This document shows, piece after piece, positions 63,816-64,000 of a DNA stretch of 64,000 nucleotides. Each line of letters starts with the position of its first letter. Positions within the stretch are counted from its first letter, which is position 1. The stretch covers positions 48,516-112,515 of the forward strand of contig JAWQJJ010000009.1 in the NCBI GenBank assembly GCA_033485155.1, given 5' to 3'. This DNA is from Methanomassiliicoccus sp. (GTDB lineage Archaea; Thermoplasmatota; Thermoplasmata; Methanomassiliicoccales; Methanomassiliicoccaceae). Both the position numbers and the translations under genes were made by a program. Under the pieces are notes generated by a model that saw only the letters and a list, made by a program, of their open reading frames with translations, was not told the DNA's origin and ran no database searches.

Positions 63816-64000
63816 TCACCTGGGCTTGCGGAGCACCACCTCATACAGTTTCTTCGTGAAAGGTGGGGATCGATCCTCGAACTCCTTGATCCATTGAAGC
63901 TCATATCTCTTGGACAACTGCCTAAGCTGGTCCTCGGAGAAAAAGTGCACCACGAAGCCCATGGGGTTCTTCCACATGTCCTCCCCCTGCGGCTCGAACT
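63816..64000 (-). CDS. Probable SAM-dependent methyltransferase (C-terminal fragment)
   Basis: About 60 C-terminal residues, running off the right edge. GFVVHFFSEDQLRQL, WIKEFEDRSPP and LYEVVLRKPR resemble the last strand-helix-strand of small class I methyltransferases of the TehB/UbiE-like type. Upstream neighbour of the AcnX gene on the same strand, three bases apart. Confidence 0.6.
   Translation of the reverse strand, partial: FEPQGEDMWKNPMGFVVHFFSEDQLRQLSKRYELQWIKEFEDRSPPFTKKLYEVVLRKPR

Overview
The window comes from an archaeon of moderately high GC content. It carries archaeal RNA polymerase subunits with unsplit B and split A'/A'', TBP, Spt5, Orc1/Cdc6, PriL, AglB, SecE, L30e, L10 (P0) and a P1-type L12. 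Many genes have Shine-Dalgarno sites, and TATA boxes are visible upstream. The mixture (several FtsZ, AsnRS, archaeal-type malic enzyme, AcnX-type dehydratase, paired ferredoxin-MinD ATPases, a cobamide-methyltransferase-like URO-D protein) best suits the Thermoplasmatota, most likely a Methanomassiliicoccales relative. That placement is inference; no methanogenesis gene or 16S rRNA gene lies in the window.

Layout. 1-7.6 kb (minus): a thioredoxin fragment, a small surface protein and a 2,151-residue AglB oligosaccharyltransferase fused to a long beta-domain stalk. 7.8-10.2 kb: pyrF, an unknown gene and a COG2108 radical SAM enzyme. 10.2-19.1 kb (minus): the transcription operon rpoH-rpoB-rpoA1-rpoA2-rpl30e-nusA. 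At 19.17-19.31 kb a tRNA-Lys(UUU) gene is interrupted by two non-canonical introns, in the D-loop and the T-loop. 19.4-24.7 kb: AlkD-like glycosylase, metallophosphoesterase, CorA, Zn-ribbon protein with EF-1beta, PPC-domain protein and malic enzyme. 24.9-27.4 kb is sparse: two small membrane proteins and long non-coding stretches. 27.4-33.6 kb: COG1031 radical SAM enzyme, PriL, CDP-alcohol phosphatidyltransferase, AK6-type kinase, DUF3243 protein, TruA and TrmJ.

33.6-43.3 kb is the cell-division and information-processing core. A tandem ribbon-helix-helix regulator sits in front of one ftsZ, with an inverted-repeat operator in its leader. TBP with a TatD-like hydrolase and an acylphosphatase follow. 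Two further tandem ftsZ genes share a 105-nt identical block and lead into secE-spt5-rpl11-rpl1-rpl10-rpl12, with a leader hairpin before rpl1. 43.3-48.9 kb: unknown gene, NIF3, Orc1/Cdc6, then a DUF134 / NifX-like / two ferredoxin-MinD ATPases / NifX-like group. 49.1-54.3 kb: a nitrate/sulfonate-type ABC transporter with a URO-D-family methyltransferase, and a convergent aldehyde dehydrogenase.

54.4-57.2 kb is accessory: a two-gene membrane-protein module present as a head-to-head inverted duplication, one copy frameshifted in both genes, plus a third membrane gene. 57.3-64 kb returns to housekeeping: GcvT, an M20 amidohydrolase, AsnRS, RimI-type acetyltransferase, small proteins, tRNA-Gly(CCC), an AcnX-type dehydratase and a methyltransferase fragment. 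No CRISPR array, prophage or intact insertion sequence was seen.
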